This document shows positions 45,057 through 52,180 of a DNA stretch of 64,000 nt, piece by piece. Within the stretch, counting starts at the first letter, position 1, and each line of letters begins with the position of its first letter. The stretch comes from JAACFF01 sp963701435 (GTDB lineage: Bacteria; Chloroflexota; Anaerolineae; Promineifilales; Promineifilaceae): NCBI GenBank assembly GCA_963701435.1, contig CAVPAL010000004.1, positions 62,001 to 126,000 of the forward strand. The letters are read 5' to 3'. The notes under the pieces were generated by a model that did not search any database, was not told the DNA's origin, and was given only the letters and a program-made list of their open reading frames with translations. Made by a program: the position numbers and the translations under genes.

Positions 45057-45701
45057 TCAGGCGCCGCCGGATTTGCCAAATCGTGCTTCCAGCGTCTCAA
45101 GCGCCGCTTCCAACTCAGCCTGACGCAGGCTGGTAGTGACATCGCCGCGGGTACGTTCTAAAACGGCGCGCACAGTGTCTGTGCGGCGGCGCAGCCCGCC
45201 CGTAATCGAATCGTTAAAATCAATCGTCACCAAAATGCTGTAAATTTGATCCATTGCGTCTAACAGGCGTTCCGCCTCATCACTATGGCCATGCCGGATG
45301 ATGTCCAAAATACGGCGGCGCAGTTCCGTAGCCGCTTCTGCCAGCCCATTGAGCCAGGTGCTGTATTCCGCGCCTAAATCTTCCGGTTTGGGCAACGGCC
45401 GTGCCCGCACCAGCGCATAGGTCAGATTGGCTTCAACATACTCTTTGATAGCGTCTTGCGTGTAACCGGCCCAATACAAATTGGGGAAATCCACCACATC
45501 TGCTACCAGCGTTTCGGTTGCTGTGCGCGCCTGCGCCATCAACGCTTCTGCCTTTTCCCACTCATCGCGGTGGATAGCGCGGATTGAGCGCGCGCAAAGA
45601 TTGATCAAGCTGCGGGAACGTTGGTAAGCAAGATCGCGCGCCGAGTTGATACGTTCAAATTCATCGCGTATCAGGTCGGCCGTGTTTTCAAGTTGATCCA
45701 T
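45057..45701 (-). CDS. Translin family protein
   Basis: This all-helical protein of 214 residues matches the translin/TRAX family: RDLAYQRSRSLINLCARSIR, AIHRDEWEKAEALMAQA, VDFPNLYWAGYTQDAIKEYV, EANLTYALV. In eukaryotes translin-TRAX (C3PO) is a ring-shaped RNA-binding ribonuclease; prokaryotic homologues are little studied. The ATG at 45701 with GAGGGTG upstream gives a normal N-terminus; the longer frame upstream overlaps the next gene and was rejected. It follows the DUF3467 gene by ten bases and is close to archease and RtcB, which suggests RNA metabolism. Confidence 0.82.
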   Translation of the reverse strand: MDQLENTADLIRDEFERINSARDLAYQRSRSLINLCARSIRAIHRDEWEKAEALMAQARTATETLVADVVDFPNLYWAGYTQDAIKEYVEANLTYALVRARPLPKPEDLGAEYSTWLNGLAEAATELRRRILDIIRHGHSDEAERLLDAMDQIYSILVTIDFNDSITGGLRRRTDTVRAVLERTRGDVTTSLRQAELEAALETLEARFGKSGGA

Positions 45702-45711
45702 AACACCCTCA

Positions 45712-46095
45712 TTATTCTTTGTCGTCGTTCTTTTGCGGATCGTCGCTATCGTCTCCGGACTCTTCCTGGGAAAAACGGAAGAAGCTGTCTGCCAATGGAG
45801 AGCTGCGTCGCGGAATGCGAATCTGACCATACTGCTGTTCGTAGGTTGCAATGTTTTGGGCCAGCGCCATTTGCAGAATTTTCGCGTGCATGGGAGACAT
45901 GATGACGCGCGCCTGTACCTTACCGCGCGGCGTGCGCGGAAGCACCTGAGCAAAATCTATCACAATTTCTGATAGGGAATGGCTGATCATGGAAACGTTG
46001 GCGTAAACGGCCGTTAAATCTTTGGGCAGGTCGAGACTTATTTTCTGCTTGGGTTGTTTTGGTGGTTGTTGCGGCTCTTTCTTTTCTTCACTCAT
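45712..46095 (-). CDS. DUF3467 protein
   Basis: This 127-residue protein has the DUF3467 core LTAVYANVSMISHSLSEIVI, DFAQVLPRTP, KVQARVIMSPMHAKILQMAL, IATYEQQYGQI. A charged Lys/Pro-rich N-terminus and an acidic Ser/Asp-rich C-terminus flank it. Function unknown. The start at ATG 46095 follows AAGGA. It shares a transcript with the translin gene (ten-base gap) and is divergent from archease. Confidence 0.85.
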   Translation of the reverse strand: MSEEKKEPQQPPKQPKQKISLDLPKDLTAVYANVSMISHSLSEIVIDFAQVLPRTPRGKVQARVIMSPMHAKILQMALAQNIATYEQQYGQIRIPRRSSPLADSFFRFSQEESGDDSDDPQKNDDKE

Positions 46096-46174
46096 TTCTG
46101 TTTTCCTTGGCTCATGGTCTTTCGTATTGCACAGATTGAAAGATACACGAAGTTGGTTCATTGGGCAATCTTGA

Positions 46175-46203
46175 TTGAGTTGGGCAAACGGCCGTGTTAC
46201 AAT
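46175..46203 (+). promoter_or_regulatory. Promoter of the archease-rtcB operon
   Basis: TTGAGT at 46175-46180 and TACAAT at 46198-46203 with 17 bases between. An ACGGCCGT copy (46188-46195) occupies the spacer. Transcription would begin near 46210, 29 bases before the archease ATG. Confidence 0.65.
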
Positions 46204-46238
46204 GTTTTTAACTGCGGGAGCATCAGGTGAATTGTGAT

Positions 46239-46652
46239 ATGGCAAAATCAGGTTTTGAGGTTGTTGAACATACGGCCGATTGGGCCCTACGGGTTGTGGG
46301 ACCTGATATGCCCGCGCTTTTTATTCAGGCCGCGCTGGGCATGGGCTATTTGATGGCGGGTGAGCTGGATGAGCTGCCGTTGAGCGAGACGCGTCAGCTA
46401 TCATTGGAAGCGTATGACGCCGAAAGCCTGTTGGTTGATTGGCTGAGCGAATTGGCATATTGGGCTGAAACCGCGCGCCTGGTTTTTCGTGAATTTGATA
46501 TGATAACGCTCACCCCGACACATCTGGAAGCGATTGTAAAGGGAGGCCCGGCGCATGAACTGCATAAAGAAATTAAAGCGGTCACCTATCATGATTTGGC
46601 GATTGTAGAAACGGCCGTTGGCCTGGAAGTTACCATTGTTTTTGACGTTTGA
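46239..46652 (+). CDS. Archease
   Basis: This is the small activator of RtcB RNA ligase that promotes guanylation and multiple turnover. The 137-residue product has FEVVEHTADWALRVVGPDMP with the conserved Asp of the metal site, LLVDWLSELAYWAE and a C-terminal HELHKEIKAVTYHDL. It ends 16 bases before rtcB, so the pair is co-transcribed, as in archaea and several bacteria. The start at 46239 was chosen by homology and the AGGTGA upstream. Confidence 0.92.
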   Translation: MAKSGFEVVEHTADWALRVVGPDMPALFIQAALGMGYLMAGELDELPLSETRQLSLEAYDAESLLVDWLSELAYWAETARLVFREFDMITLTPTHLEAIVKGGPAHELHKEIKAVTYHDLAIVETAVGLEVTIVFDV

Positions 46653-46668
46653 AAAGAGAGGCAAACCC

Positions 46669-48117
46669 ATGAAACGCACAGATTTTAAACGAATTTCCCT
46701 CTATATCTATGAAATACCCCAATCATTCCGGCCAGACATGCGCGTTCCCGCCCGGTTTTATGCCGACAGCGAACTGCTGGAGGGGGCGCTTGGCGATAAA
46801 AGTCTGGATCAACTGGTTAATACCGCCACCCTGCCGGGCGCTGTCAAATATGCGCTGGCTATGCCCGACATTCATCAAGGATATGGGTTCCCGATTGGCG
46901 GCGTGGTAGCGACTGAACTACCCGATGGCGTCATCTCGCCCGGCGGCGTCGGATATGACATCAACTGCGGCGTGCGTTTGTTGGGCACTCATTTGGATGC
47001 GGAAGAAATTGGGCCGCATTTAGATGCGCTGGCGACTGAATTGCAGCGCAACTGCCCGCATGGCGTCGGGCGCGGCGGCAAAATTCACTTGAAGCGGCAG
47101 GAGCTAGCCCGGGTGGTGGAGCAAGGCGGACGTTGGGCGCTCAAAAACGGGTATGCGACCCAAAATGATCTCGAATTTACCGAAGAAAATGGCTGCATCG
47201 AAGGCGCAGACGCCAATAAAGTTAGCCAACGCGCCTTTCAGCGCGGTTTGGATCAATTGGGTTCGCTGGGCGCAGGCAATCATTTTATCGAGGTCGATCA
47301 GGTAGACGAACTGTTTGATGAAAAGGCCGCACAGCGTATGGGGCTGTTTCCGGGCCAGATCATCGTGCAGATTCACTGCGGATCGCGTGGCTTTGGCCAT
47401 CAAATTTGCTCGGATTATGTCAAACAATTTCAGCGTGTTGTGCATAAATATCAAATCCAACTGCCCGACCGTGAGCTGGTTTGTGCGCCCTTGAGCAGTC
47501 CTGAGGGGCAAGATTATTTGGCCGCGATGAAGGCGGCGGCTAACTATGCCTTTGTCAACCGGCAGGTGTTGACTTATTTGATACGTGAAAGTTTTGAATT
47601 CATACTGGCCGGCAAAGTGCGTAACCACTACGTGTATCAGATTTATGACATTGCCCATAATATGGCCAAAGTTGAAACCCATGATGTAGACGGCCGTCAA
47701 ATAAAGGTTTGTGTCCATCGCAAAGGCGCGACGCGCGCTTTTGGCCCCGGATCGCCTGTATTGCCGCAAAAGTATCGCGACATTGGGCAGCCTGTGCTTG
47801 TGCCTGGTTCGATGGGCACGGCCAGTTGGGTGCTTGTGGGCACGGAAAAGTCGATGCAGCAAAGTTTTGGCTCTACCTGTCATGGGGCCGGGCGCACCAT
47901 GAGCCGCGCTAAAGCGAAGAAGCTGGTTTATGGCAGCGAACTGCGTGAGGAATTAGAAGCGCAGGGTATCCATATACGCGCCGGCAGCATGCGTGGTCTG
48001 GCCGAAGAAGCGCCCATTGCTTACAAGGATGTCGATCGAGTGATTGAAGTTGTCCACGGCGCTGGAATCGCCAAAAAAGTAGCGCGGCTCGTTCCACTGG
48101 CAGTTGTGAAGGGTTAG
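46669..48117 (+). CDS. rtcB: RNA-splicing/repair ligase RtcB
   Basis: RtcB joins RNA 2',3'-cyclic phosphate or 3'-phosphate ends to 5'-OH using GTP and manganese. Family motifs are visible: MPDIHQGYGFPIGGV, SPGGVGYDINCGVRLL (metal Asp and Cys), LGAGNHFIE (metal His), IHCGSRGFGHQI, CVHRKGATRAFGPG and GSTCHGAGRTMSRA near the guanylated histidine. Length 482 residues is normal. ATG at 46669 has AGAGG upstream. The TAG stop lies in a TTAGGTAA motif. With archease it makes an RNA repair or tRNA splicing pair. Confidence 0.97.
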   Translation: MKRTDFKRISLYIYEIPQSFRPDMRVPARFYADSELLEGALGDKSLDQLVNTATLPGAVKYALAMPDIHQGYGFPIGGVVATELPDGVISPGGVGYDINCGVRLLGTHLDAEEIGPHLDALATELQRNCPHGVGRGGKIHLKRQELARVVEQGGRWALKNGYATQNDLEFTEENGCIEGADANKVSQRAFQRGLDQLGSLGAGNHFIEVDQVDELFDEKAAQRMGLFPGQIIVQIHCGSRGFGHQICSDYVKQFQRVVHKYQIQLPDRELVCAPLSSPEGQDYLAAMKAAANYAFVNRQVLTYLIRESFEFILAGKVRNHYVYQIYDIAHNMAKVETHDVDGRQIKVCVHRKGATRAFGPGSPVLPQKYRDIGQPVLVPGSMGTASWVLVGTEKSMQQSFGSTCHGAGRTMSRAKAKKLVYGSELREELEAQGIHIRAGSMRGLAEEAPIAYKDVDRVIEVVHGAGIAKKVARLVPLAVVKG

Positions 48118-48142
48118 GTAATTTCCATAAAGGTGATTTTTG

Positions 48143-48184
48143 AACTACGGCCGGCGTTATTTTGATGTCGGCCGTAGTTTTTTT
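48143..48184 (+). terminator. Terminator of the archease-rtcB operon
   Basis: AACTACGGCCGGC (48143-48155) pairs with GTCGGCCGTAGTT (48167-48179), one G-T pair, followed by a T run to 48184. It lies 26 bases after the rtcB stop. Confidence 0.9.
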
Positions 48185-48256
48185 ATAAGAAATTAGTCCT
48201 GATATGGACATTCCAGCCTCAGCACAGCCGATTTTCCCCTACAATATAGATGCGGA

Positions 48257-48373
48257 TTAGGTAAACCGCAGAAACTATTCGGAAATCCAAAAAGGTTTGA
48301 ACTGCGGTTTCCTTGAGGAATCGGCAACCATTTGAGCATTTTTAATTCTGAAAATTTGTTGCCGATTACCTAA
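48257..48373. repeat. 117-bp structured element, copy B
   Basis: It is bounded by TTAGGTAA (48257-48264) and TTACCTAA (48366-48373). The first hairpin AACCGCAG/CTGCGGTT is identical to copy A, but its 30-base loop is unrelated. The centre TTCCTTGAGGAA differs by one base. The last hairpin AATCGGCAAC/GTTGCCGATT differs from copy A on both sides in a compensating way. It stands between the rtcB terminator and comEA. Confidence 0.75.
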
Positions 48374-48420
48374 ATCGAACGCATTAATTTACTGTGCATA
48401 ATCCAATTAGCGAGTAAAGG

Positions 48421-49053
48421 ATGAAGCGACCTAAAAACCTTGTTGTAAATGTGATTGTGTTTATTTTGGGGATTACAGTAGGAATGGCGATCGTGACGCT
48501 CATGAAAGGCGCTCGCCCCACACCGATTGTGATCGTGCCGCCGGAGCCTTCCGCCACGCCAATTCCAACAGTTACACCCGGCCCGATGCAGATTTTTGTG
48601 AATGGGGCTGTCGCTGCGCCGGATATTTATGCTTTGCCGCCCGGCAGCCGGGTTGAAGAGGCGATTCATGCTTCGGGTGGTTTTACGGCGCAGGCGAATA
48701 CGGCCGTTATCAATCTGGCGCAGCCGCTGCAGGATGGCATGCAGGTATATGTGCCGGCTCAGGGTGAGGAAGTTGTGGCTTTACCGGGTGTTGTTGGCGT
48801 CATTGAGGAAAACGCACCGGTGGATGTTGCCTCTCGCACAGGCGCGGGTATTGAGTTGTTGATTGACATTAATTCAGCAACTGCTGATGAACTGGAATCT
48901 CTGCCGGGTGTTGGACCGAGTACCGCACAAAAAATCATCGATTTCCGCGAGGCAAACGGCTCTTTTGCCGCGATTGAAGCGATTATGCAGGTTCCCGGCA
49001 TTGGGGAAGGCAAATTCAACGAAATGCAGGCGTTTATTTCGATTGGTAATTGA
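48421..49053 (+). CDS. comEA: ComEA-like DNA-binding protein
   Basis: The 210-residue product has an N-terminal membrane anchor (residues 8-27), a Pro/Thr-rich spacer, a SLBB domain (about 60-120, NGAVAAPDIYALPPGSRVEE) and two C-terminal helix-hairpin-helix motifs (LPGVGPSTAQKIIDFREANG, VPGIGEGKFNEM). This is the standard layout of ComEA, which binds incoming DNA during transformation. ComEC is not next to it here, so a role in competence is likely but unproven. Confidence 0.9.
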   Translation: MKRPKNLVVNVIVFILGITVGMAIVTLMKGARPTPIVIVPPEPSATPIPTVTPGPMQIFVNGAVAAPDIYALPPGSRVEEAIHASGGFTAQANTAVINLAQPLQDGMQVYVPAQGEEVVALPGVVGVIEENAPVDVASRTGAGIELLIDINSATADELESLPGVGPSTAQKIIDFREANGSFAAIEAIMQVPGIGEGKFNEMQAFISIGN

Positions 49054-49216
49054 CATCTATTTTTATCTGGTCAACCAGTTTTTGTGCGAAGAATTTTTAG
49101 ACACGATTTTTACGAATGAACTGAATTTGGGCGATCCGCATTTTTCATTTATGCGATTTTTGCTGTTTGTGTTGAAAATCTTGATCTACTGAATCTTGTT
49201 AATTTGATTGATTTTG

Positions 49217-49966
49217 TCAATTTCTTGGTTTGCGATGTGGTTTGGTGTGTACGGCCGTTTTCAATGCCTTGATCTCTTCTTTATTCAAGTAACGCCATTT
49301 TCCCAACGGTAAATCCCCCAGCGTGATTGGTCCAATTCTTTCGCGCACTAATTTACGCACCGGATGGCCAAATCTGGCGGCAACACGTCGAATTTGCCGT
49401 TTGCGCCCTTCCCGTAAAATGATGCGCAACTGCGTTTTTTCCTGATGCCGTTCTAATATCTCAATCGGCGCCGGAGCGGTTATTTTGCCGTCCAGAGTCA
49501 CACCGCGCCGCCACTGGTCTAAGGCCCAATCCGGCATGCGTCCTTCTAGATCGACGCGATAGACTTTTTCATGCTGGTAGCGGGGATGGGTCAGCCGGTT
49601 GGCCAGCTTGCCGTCGTTGGTCATGAGCATCAGCCCTTCACTTTGTTTGTCTAACCTGCCGACGGGGTAAATGTGGCCGCTAACCGGGACCAAATCACGT
49701 ACAGTTTCTCGATTTTGATCCAGCTCATCTTCCAGCGATGAGATCACGCCTCTGGGTTTGTTGAGCATGATATATATGTTTTTTTCGGAAGGCAGGCGCA
49801 GGGCATGGCCGTCTACTTCAATCTGATCCACGGCCGGGTCTGCTTTATCGCCGAGTTTGGCGAGACGGCCGTTTACTTTTACTCGTCCGGCTGCGATTAC
49901 CGTCTCGTTTTCCCGTCGTGAACCAAGTCCCGCGCGCGCCATTATTTTTTGTAGTCGTTCTTGCAT
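49217..49966 (-). CDS. Pseudouridine synthase of the RluB/RsuA family
   Basis: An S4 RNA-binding domain (about 1-60, LQKIMARAGLGSRRENETVI) precedes the catalytic domain with the Asp motif PVGRLDKQSEGLMLMTND and the late motif EGRKRQIRRVAARFGHPV. It modifies 23S or 16S rRNA; RluB (23S U2605) is the closest guess because it follows scpB, a frequent neighbour. The ATG at 49966 is 14 bases after the scpB stop. The C-terminus is basic. Confidence 0.93.
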   Translation of the reverse strand: MQERLQKIMARAGLGSRRENETVIAAGRVKVNGRLAKLGDKADPAVDQIEVDGHALRLPSEKNIYIMLNKPRGVISSLEDELDQNRETVRDLVPVSGHIYPVGRLDKQSEGLMLMTNDGKLANRLTHPRYQHEKVYRVDLEGRMPDWALDQWRRGVTLDGKITAPAPIEILERHQEKTQLRIILREGRKRQIRRVAARFGHPVRKLVRERIGPITLGDLPLGKWRYLNKEEIKALKTAVHTKPHRKPRN

Positions 49967-49980
49967 GGTTTCCTGCGTCC

Positions 49981-50511
49981 CTATTCTTCTTCATCTTCTA
50001 TGGCCGGCAGTTCTGAAAGCATCGCCAGTCCAAAATATTGTAAGAAATCAGGGGTTGTCGCGTAGAGAATCGGCCGGCCAGGGGTTTCCATGCGGCCAAC
50101 TTCTTCAATCAACCCTTTGCTCAAAATTGAACGCAGCGCGCCATCGGAATTGACGCCGCGAATCTGGTCAATGCGCGGGCGCGTAATGGGCTGCAAGTAG
50201 GCTACAATAGCCAGTACCTCCAGGGCAGCCTGGCTGAGCCGCGTGGTAAATTCCAAACCAAGGAAATGCTCAATGACGCCGCTGGCCTCGGGCGCGGTGG
50301 TGAGCTGTACGGCATTGCCCACCCATTGCAGGCGAATGCCGCGCTGTTTGTAGGTTTCAGTCAGTTCATCCAGCAGATTGGATACGGCCGTTGGCGTTAA
50401 ATCAAGCGCTTGCGCCAGACGGGCGGTCGAGACGGGACCGCTGGAGACAAATAATATGCTTTCTAGTTGGGCTGTTGGGCTGAGTTGATTATTTTGGACT
50501 TCATTTGACAT
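49981..50511 (-). CDS. scpB: Segregation and condensation protein B
   Basis: ScpB is the kleisin-interacting subunit of the SMC-ScpAB condensin. Two winged helices are visible: LESILFVSSGPVSTARLAQA with LTPTAVSNLLDELTETY, then LSQAALEVLAIVAYLQPITR with RPRIDQIRGVNSDGALRSIL. Length 176 residues fits. scpA is not in the window. It is followed by the pseudouridine synthase gene in the usual order. Confidence 0.95.
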   Translation of the reverse strand: MSNEVQNNQLSPTAQLESILFVSSGPVSTARLAQALDLTPTAVSNLLDELTETYKQRGIRLQWVGNAVQLTTAPEASGVIEHFLGLEFTTRLSQAALEVLAIVAYLQPITRPRIDQIRGVNSDGALRSILSKGLIEEVGRMETPGRPILYATTPDFLQYFGLAMLSELPAIEDEEE

Positions 50512-50535
50512 TAGGTTGATTATAACAACGGCCGT

Positions 50536-50829
50536 TTACTGCTCCAAAGATTCGGGAAAAGGTAAATTATAATTCAACAGTTCATCAATCACGCGGCCGG
50601 GATCAGGTTCGCTGATTTCTACATGAAAAACCTGCCTGACGCTCATCACGTTCACGTGTACCTGCGCTACCGTCCCGGCGCTGGTTCCCTCTTGTTCGAC
50701 AATCAAATCGGTGAAATATTGTTTGGGCAAAATTGCCGGATGTCCGCTATGATAATCTGCAATGATGGCATAAACTTGTTTTGCCGGGGCGTCAATAGCC
50801 GCTCAAGCTGAGGCTTGGAATATACTCAT
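50536..50829 (-). pseudogene. SRPBCC family protein remnant with in-frame TGA
   Basis: From ATG 50829, with AAGGAG at good distance, the frame encodes eight residues, then TGA (50805-50803), then the family pattern AAIDAPAKQVYAIIADYHSG, ILPKQYFTDLIVEQEGTSAG and HVEISEPDPGRVIDE. The frame stops at about 97 codons, whereas SRPBCC (START-like) proteins of this type are near 145. The gene has thus a nonsense codon and a lost C-terminus but an intact ribosome site, indicating recent decay. Confidence 0.75.
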
Positions 50830-50867
50830 GTGATGCTCCTTAGGAACGAGAATTAAATAATGTGCCC

Positions 50868-50922
50868 GTTTGTAGTAACCGCTTTAGCGGTTTTCTGGAC
50901 GGCTAAAACCGTTACTACAAAC
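50868..50922. repeat. GTTTGTAGTAAC inverted repeat, copy 2
   Basis: GTTTGTAGTAAC (50868-50879) and GTTACTACAAAC (50911-50922) are perfect 12-bp arms. Inside lie the palindrome ACCGCT-TT-AGCGGT and the arms GGTTTT/AAAACC. The unit is shared with 31394-31420. Confidence 0.75.
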
Positions 50923-50982
50923 TAAAATGGACATGTTATTTAAGTGCCATTCCTTAGTAATCGTCTGCAAATTAGTTCACCG

Positions 50983-51016
50983 AGAAGTTCAACTTCTCCA
51001 AAGAAGTTGAACTTCT
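50983..51016. repeat. 15-bp perfect hairpin in intergenic DNA
   Basis: AGAAGTTCAACTTCT (50983-50997) and AGAAGTTGAACTTCT (51002-51016) with a CCAA loop. Each arm is itself nearly palindromic. There is no T run, so it is more likely a palindromic repeat than a terminator. Short direct repeats of GTAGTCAG type follow at about 51058-51095. Confidence 0.6.
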
Positions 51017-51130
51017 AAATCGGGAAGTTATTTTTAGACACTCACTTACTTAGTTGAGTAGTCAATAGTCAGGTAGTCAGGTAGTTAAGTAGTTGCTGGT
51101 GTTATAGACTTTTTTGGAAGAGGTTGCTGT

Positions 51131-52054
51131 ATGTTGATTGGTTTGATGACGGCCGTTTCCGTGGCGCTGCTGATTTTCTTCACGCTGCGGGCGCGCTGGC
51201 GTTATAAAAAGTTATTGGCGACTGTTGAGGTTGTCCGGTTGCCGAAGGTAGTGTCCCGGTTTCTGGACAACAGCCGCCATATTGATATCTACTTGCCGCC
51301 CGGCTACCGGCGCGATCCGTCTCAACCGGCGTATAAAACATTGTATATCAATGATGGTCAGGATATGGAGCAACTGCGGCTGCGCGAAACGCTGGCCACT
51401 TTGTATGCCCGTGACCGGCTGCAGCCCATCGTGGTTGTGGCGATTCCCGCGAATGCGGATAGGCTGCAAGAATATGGAACGGCCGTTGCCCCCAATGCGC
51501 AGGGGTTGGGCGCAAAAGCGGCGCTCTATAACCGCTTTGTGACGCAAGAGTTAATGCCTTTGATTCAGCAAGAATTCCACGTATCGGAGCATGTGTTGGA
51601 TACGGCCGTTCTGGGCGCATCGTTGGGTGGATTGTCGGCTTTTGACCTGGCGTGGAACTATCCTGATATATTTGGCAAAGTGGGCGTGTTTTCTGGTTCC
51701 TTCTGGTGGCGCGCGGCCGAAGACGAAACGCGCGTCCCGCCCAACCAGCTCATTGCGCCCGCCATCGTGCGCCAAAGTCAATACCGGCCTGCTTTTCGCG
51801 GCTGGTTCGAGGTCGGCGCGCGGGATGAACTCAGCGACCGGGATAATAACGGCGTAATCGACGCCATCCAGGACACGCTGGAGTTGATTGATGACCTGGT
51901 TGCATTAGGCTACCGGCGGGATGCGGATGTGATGTATGTGGAAGTGGAAAACGGCCGTCACGATTGGCCAACCTGGGCTGAGGCGCTGCCAGAGTTCTTA
52001 TGCTGGGCTTTTCCTAAAAAGTCGCCTCAAACACGCCCTGTTTTTGTTTTATGA
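51131..52054 (+). CDS. Membrane-anchored esterase (esterase D / Fes-like)
   Basis: A membrane helix (residues 3-20) is followed by an alpha/beta-hydrolase of the enterochelin esterase/esterase D type (307 residues). The nucleophile elbow is GASLGG, an oxyanion-side pattern is KTLYINDGQDM, and the catalytic histidine is in ENGRHDWPTW. An acidic DNNGVIDA loop resembles a calcium-binding turn. It would hydrolyse esters at the cell surface; the substrate is unknown. It carries four ACGGCCGT copies. Confidence 0.85.
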   Translation: MLIGLMTAVSVALLIFFTLRARWRYKKLLATVEVVRLPKVVSRFLDNSRHIDIYLPPGYRRDPSQPAYKTLYINDGQDMEQLRLRETLATLYARDRLQPIVVVAIPANADRLQEYGTAVAPNAQGLGAKAALYNRFVTQELMPLIQQEFHVSEHVLDTAVLGASLGGLSAFDLAWNYPDIFGKVGVFSGSFWWRAAEDETRVPPNQLIAPAIVRQSQYRPAFRGWFEVGARDELSDRDNNGVIDAIQDTLELIDDLVALGYRRDADVMYVEVENGRHDWPTWAEALPEFLCWAFPKKSPQTRPVFVL

Positions 52055-52087
52055 GCCATGCGATGCAAAAAATGGGAATATTCAATG

Positions 52088-52137
52088 TATAATGTAGTAT
52101 AAACTGGGAGGGGCGTGCTCCGTGTTACAGGTGTAAC
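52088..52137 (+). promoter_or_regulatory. TATAAT box and 14-nt palindrome before the 1034-residue gene
   Basis: A TATAAT hexamer lies at 52088-52093 with only a weak -35. GTTACA-GG-TGTAAC at 52124-52137 is a symmetric site placed between it and the start codon, a typical position for a repressor site (inference). Confidence 0.45.
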
Positions 52138-52180
52138 CTGAATAGTCACAATTGTTCAAAAGTTTATAGGAGATGTATCG

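Noticed and set aside
50803..50805. In-frame TGA as a selenocysteine or recoded codon in the SRPBCC gene
   Set aside because: No suitable SECIS-like hairpin was seen directly after it, the position is not an active-site cysteine in the family, and the gene is also truncated at its end.
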